This document shows positions 6,615-8,990 of a DNA stretch of 8,990 nt, piece by piece. Numbering within the stretch: position 1 is the first letter of the stretch; every line of letters begins with the position of its first letter. The notes beneath the pieces were generated by a model that searched no databases, was not told the DNA's origin, and saw nothing but the letters and a program-made list of their open reading frames with translations. The translations under genes and the position numbers were made by a program. The stretch is from Lentisphaeria bacterium (GTDB lineage Bacteria > Verrucomicrobiota > Lentisphaeria > Oligosphaerales > Lenti-02), in NCBI GenBank assembly GCA_023145395.1, contig JAGLDW010001230.1, forward strand, positions 1 through 8,990, written 5' to 3'.

Positions 6615-6636
6615 ATGGATGGGTAGGCGGCGGATC
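6596..6636. terminator. Candidate hairpin between convergent genes
   Basis: GATCCGCC (6596-6603) and GGCGGATC (6629-6636) form a perfect 8-base inverted repeat with a 25-base loop. It spans the 20-base gap between the two convergent genes and touches both reading-frame ends. Neither side is followed by a T-run, so if it stops transcription it is not a classic intrinsic terminator. It may also be chance. Confidence 0.3.
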
Positions 6637-8990
6637 AGGCGGCGAGTTGCTTGGCGCGTGATATCCGGCGGTGCCTGTGGTAGTACACCCCAGCTTGGAT
6701 GCCGACGAAGACGAGTGCCTGGGCCAGGCTCACAAAGGCGGTCTGGAGTGGTAGCTCGATGGACGGCTTCCAGATCCAGAGAATGGGGATGGCTCCCACA
6801 GTCCACGAGATTGTGAGTGCGAACCTCTCGGGACGCAGGGACTTTGGGCGTTTTCGCAGGTGGTCGGCAAGAAACCAGAGCCCGATCAAAAGAGCTCCGC
6901 AGAAGCCGGAACTGGCGAAAAAAGAATCTGCGCCATCGAGGGTGGAGAAGACGAGCCAGAGCAGTTCCATGCAGAGGATGGGGGCGGGGGAGAGCACCCA
7001 GAGCAGGCAGAGGATCAGGTCGAAGGTCGGTGCTTGCAGCCCGTCGGACAGATCATCTCCATACATTACATTCTCAGCTCGCAGAAGCTGCCAGCCAGAG
7101 ACGAGAAGAAGAACTTCAAGAATCATCGGAGTGAGTATGGACGTGATGTAGACGGTCAGCTCGCCCGGGCTCGGCTGGGAGTCGCCGGCCACCCATTTCA
7201 TGACAACCGCTATGGCCGCAAAGGCGAAGGCGGCGACCCACAGCACGAGGAGGGAGGAGATGTGCAGCGCGAGCTTCGGCTTTCTCATGGTCTGGATCAA
7301 ACGCCGTTTCCTCGTCGGAAATTCGCAGGCGAATTGGCGGATGGCAACGGGAACCAAGTCGTTCGGGATTCTGCATACGCGCTCCCAGACCTGCTGCGCC
7401 TCCCGCACACGAAAATCTCTCTCGAGCGTCCTGCCTTTGTTGAGCATGTCCTCGATGGCTTGGGCGACCGTTTCATCGATTTCCGCCGAGAATCGTGTGA
7501 CGACAGCCACTTTTGCATGCGTCCGGAGAGAGCGTTGCATGGCTGCAACGGGTTTCCAGTCACCCTTGGCGACCCACTCAAGAACCTGAGTCCTAGCCGC
7601 TTTTCGCAGTGTGTCGAGCATGCCTTGCAGACGATGTTCACAGTCCACATCCTCGGGTGCTGGAGTGACTACAAGCAATTTTTCCGAGAGACGGTACCTT
7701 GTGAGCATGACCAAGGTCTCGCCTAGGTCGCCACTCATTCCGACAATCGTGGGAATGGAGTCCAGCTCGCCAAGCACTTGGGCTCTGGCCAGCGCGCGTG
7801 TTCCACACTCTCCGAACAGTTCCTCACGCCGGTCGGCGATGCTGCCAGTCCATTTTTCCGTCTGCCCGAGCAGCTCGAGACAGCGGCTCAGGCAGTTGGT
7901 CTGAAAGGCGGCATTGGCTTGGTAGAGGTGGTTTGCCAAGTCGGTCTTGACGGTTTCAAGTGCCTCTCTATAGTGCTTGGCACCGTCCGATCCGATGATG
8001 GAAGTCAGCCTGTCAACGGCCGTTTCGTAGAGGTCCAGGCGAGCGTCTTTGCGTGCCTGGTCAAGATCTTTCTCCATGGAATTCACAAGGGAGCCAATGT
8101 GCTTGTCAAACGTGCCTCTCTGCGTTTTGGTCAGCCCCCCGACACCCCGCTCGCGGATGCCTCGGACTGCTGCTACGGACAGCGCGGTATCACCTGTGGT
8201 GATTGCTCCGGAGAACTGGTCCAGTATGCTAGTAATTGCATAGGTCGCGCCCTGAAGCTCTCCCGCGACATCGCCTTGGCAATGGGGGCAACAGGCCTCC
8301 GAGGCATGAACCTCCTCCTCGCAGAATGGACACGGTTGCAGTACGGGTCTGCCACAACTCGAGCAAAAATCCGCACTGGAGCCATTCTTGGTTCCGCACA
8401 TGGGGCAAAGCCACCTGCCAAAACCCACTTTGAAGTCGGATGAGATCACAGCGGGTGGGGCGATTTGGGTCTGGGCTGCCTCCCGCATGTCGCCGACTGG
8501 ATTCACCTCGACGCTCTTTGCGTCGTCCATGGCCTGTTTCAGCGTGGCGTGGACGACGGCACCGCTTTGAGGACGATCTTCCGGCGCCTTGGCAAGCATG
8601 CCCATCACGGCGTCGCTAATGCTCCGTGAGACCGTTGGGACGAGCTTGGCTGGCGGAACTGGCTCGTTGCTGAGATGCAGGGATGCCACGCCCAGGTTTG
8701 TGTCGGCATCGAAAGGTGTGCTCCCGGTGAGCATGTAGTAGCAGGTGGCACCGAGGCTGTAGAGATCGCTTCTGTGGTCGAGAGGTTGGCCGAGAATCTG
8801 CTCGGGGCAGATGAAATGGGGGTTTTCGTGTACACCCTTGCCATAGATCCCCGCACCGTATCCGGCACCTTGCATGGCCGCGCTACTGAAGCCAATCAGT
8901 TTGATCCGCCCCTTTGGGGTGATGAGGATGTGGGCTGGTTCAATGGCGCCATGGATGAACTTATCGACCATCCATAGCTCGAAAAGAGTC
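6635..8990 (-). CDS. Pseudokinase with two zinc ribbons and a multi-pass membrane domain (5' end outside window)
   Basis: Partial protein: 784 residues are visible, and the frame runs off the right edge, so the kinase N-lobe and true start are missing. Residue numbers count from the edge. The Ser/Thr kinase C-lobe covers about 1-150. The catalytic loop reads HGAIEPAH (13-20) where HRDxKPxN is expected, and DFG is replaced by GFS (33-35), so every catalytic Asp, Lys and Asn is lost. CPEQ and DHRSDLYSLG, which shape the fold, are kept. Two zinc ribbons follow: C195, C198, C209, C212 and C220, C223, C234, C237. A helical, charged region extends to about 570, then about six membrane helices occupy 575-770. 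It ends convergently with the GH99-like gene. Role unknown; a non-catalytic signalling scaffold at the membrane is an inference. Confidence 0.8.
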   Translation of the reverse strand, partial: TLFELWMVDKFIHGAIEPAHILITPKGRIKLIGFSSAAMQGAGYGAGIYGKGVHENPHFICPEQILGQPLDHRSDLYSLGATCYYMLTGSTPFDADTNLGVASLHLSNEPVPPAKLVPTVSRSISDAVMGMLAKAPEDRPQSGAVVHATLKQAMDDAKSVEVNPVGDMREAAQTQIAPPAVISSDFKVGFGRWLCPMCGTKNGSSADFCSSCGRPVLQPCPFCEEEVHASEACCPHCQGDVAGELQGATYAITSILDQFSGAITTGDTALSVAAVRGIRERGVGGLTKTQRGTFDKHIGSLVNSMEKDLDQARKDARLDLYETAVDRLTSIIGSDGAKHYREALETVKTDLANHLYQANAAFQTNCLSRCLELLGQTEKWTGSIADRREELFGECGTRALARAQVLGELDSIPTIVGMSGDLGETLVMLTRYRLSEKLLVVTPAPEDVDCEHRLQGMLDTLRKAARTQVLEWVAKGDWKPVAAMQRSLRTHAKVAVVTRFSAEIDETVAQAIEDMLNKGRTLERDFRVREAQQVWERVCRIPNDLVPVAIRQFACEFPTRKRRLIQTMRKPKLALHISSLLVLWVAAFAFAAIAVVMKWVAGDSQPSPGELTVYITSILTPMILEVLLLVSGWQLLRAENVMYGDDLSDGLQAPTFDLILCLLWVLSPAPILCMELLWLVFSTLDGADSFFASSGFCGALLIGLWFLADHLRKRPKSLRPERFALTISWTVGAIPILWIWKPSIELPLQTAFVSLAQALVFVGIQAGVYYHRHRRISRAKQLAA

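Overview
The window looks like a GC-rich didermal (outer-membrane-bearing) bacterium. The best guess is the PVC superphylum (Verrucomicrobiota, Kiritimatiellota or Planctomycetota). This is inferred from a complete retrograde phospholipid-transport (Mla) set, a large secreted GH99/WbsX-like protein built from carbohydrate-binding-like modules, and a large kinase-like protein with zinc ribbons and a membrane domain. No single marker proves the phylum.

Layout. Positions 1-275 hold no gene I can support: the first ~120 bases are very GC-rich and contain nested inverted repeats, and the rest is less GC-rich and is the likely leader of the operon that follows. Positions 276-3791 are five same-strand genes in the order mlaE (permease), mlaF (ATPase), mlaD (MCE domain), mlaC (lipid carrier) and mlaA (outer-membrane component). 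No mlaB is seen. Only 39 bases later, 3831-6614 encodes a 927-residue exported protein with a GH99/WbsX-type catalytic domain flanked by three diverged copies of a carbohydrate-binding-like module. A convergent gene fills 6635 to the right edge: a kinase-like protein whose beginning lies outside the window.

How the genes work together. MlaE, MlaF and MlaD should form the inner-membrane ABC complex, MlaC should shuttle lipid across the periplasm, and MlaA should sit in the outer membrane, so the cluster maintains outer-membrane lipid asymmetry. The GH99-like gene may be co-transcribed with them, but a functional link is not shown.

Most notable points. (1) Seven perfect-length 7-bp repeat units (1083-1131) sit between mlaE and mlaF. 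They are bounded by an 8-bp direct repeat, ATGATCAC, whose second copy is the mlaF start. This looks like a small insertion that split a formerly tight mlaE-mlaF junction. (2) The insertion leaves a 23-codon ORF that starts just after mlaE and ends in an ATGA overlap with mlaF, so translational coupling may have survived. (3) The kinase-like protein has lost the catalytic Asp, Lys and Asn of the catalytic loop and the Asp of DFG, yet keeps the CPE and DxxSDLYSLG elements. It reads as a pseudokinase joined to two zinc ribbons, a helical stalk and about six membrane helices. (4) Lipidation signals in the Mla set look unusual: MlaA has no lipobox, while MlaC has a possible one.
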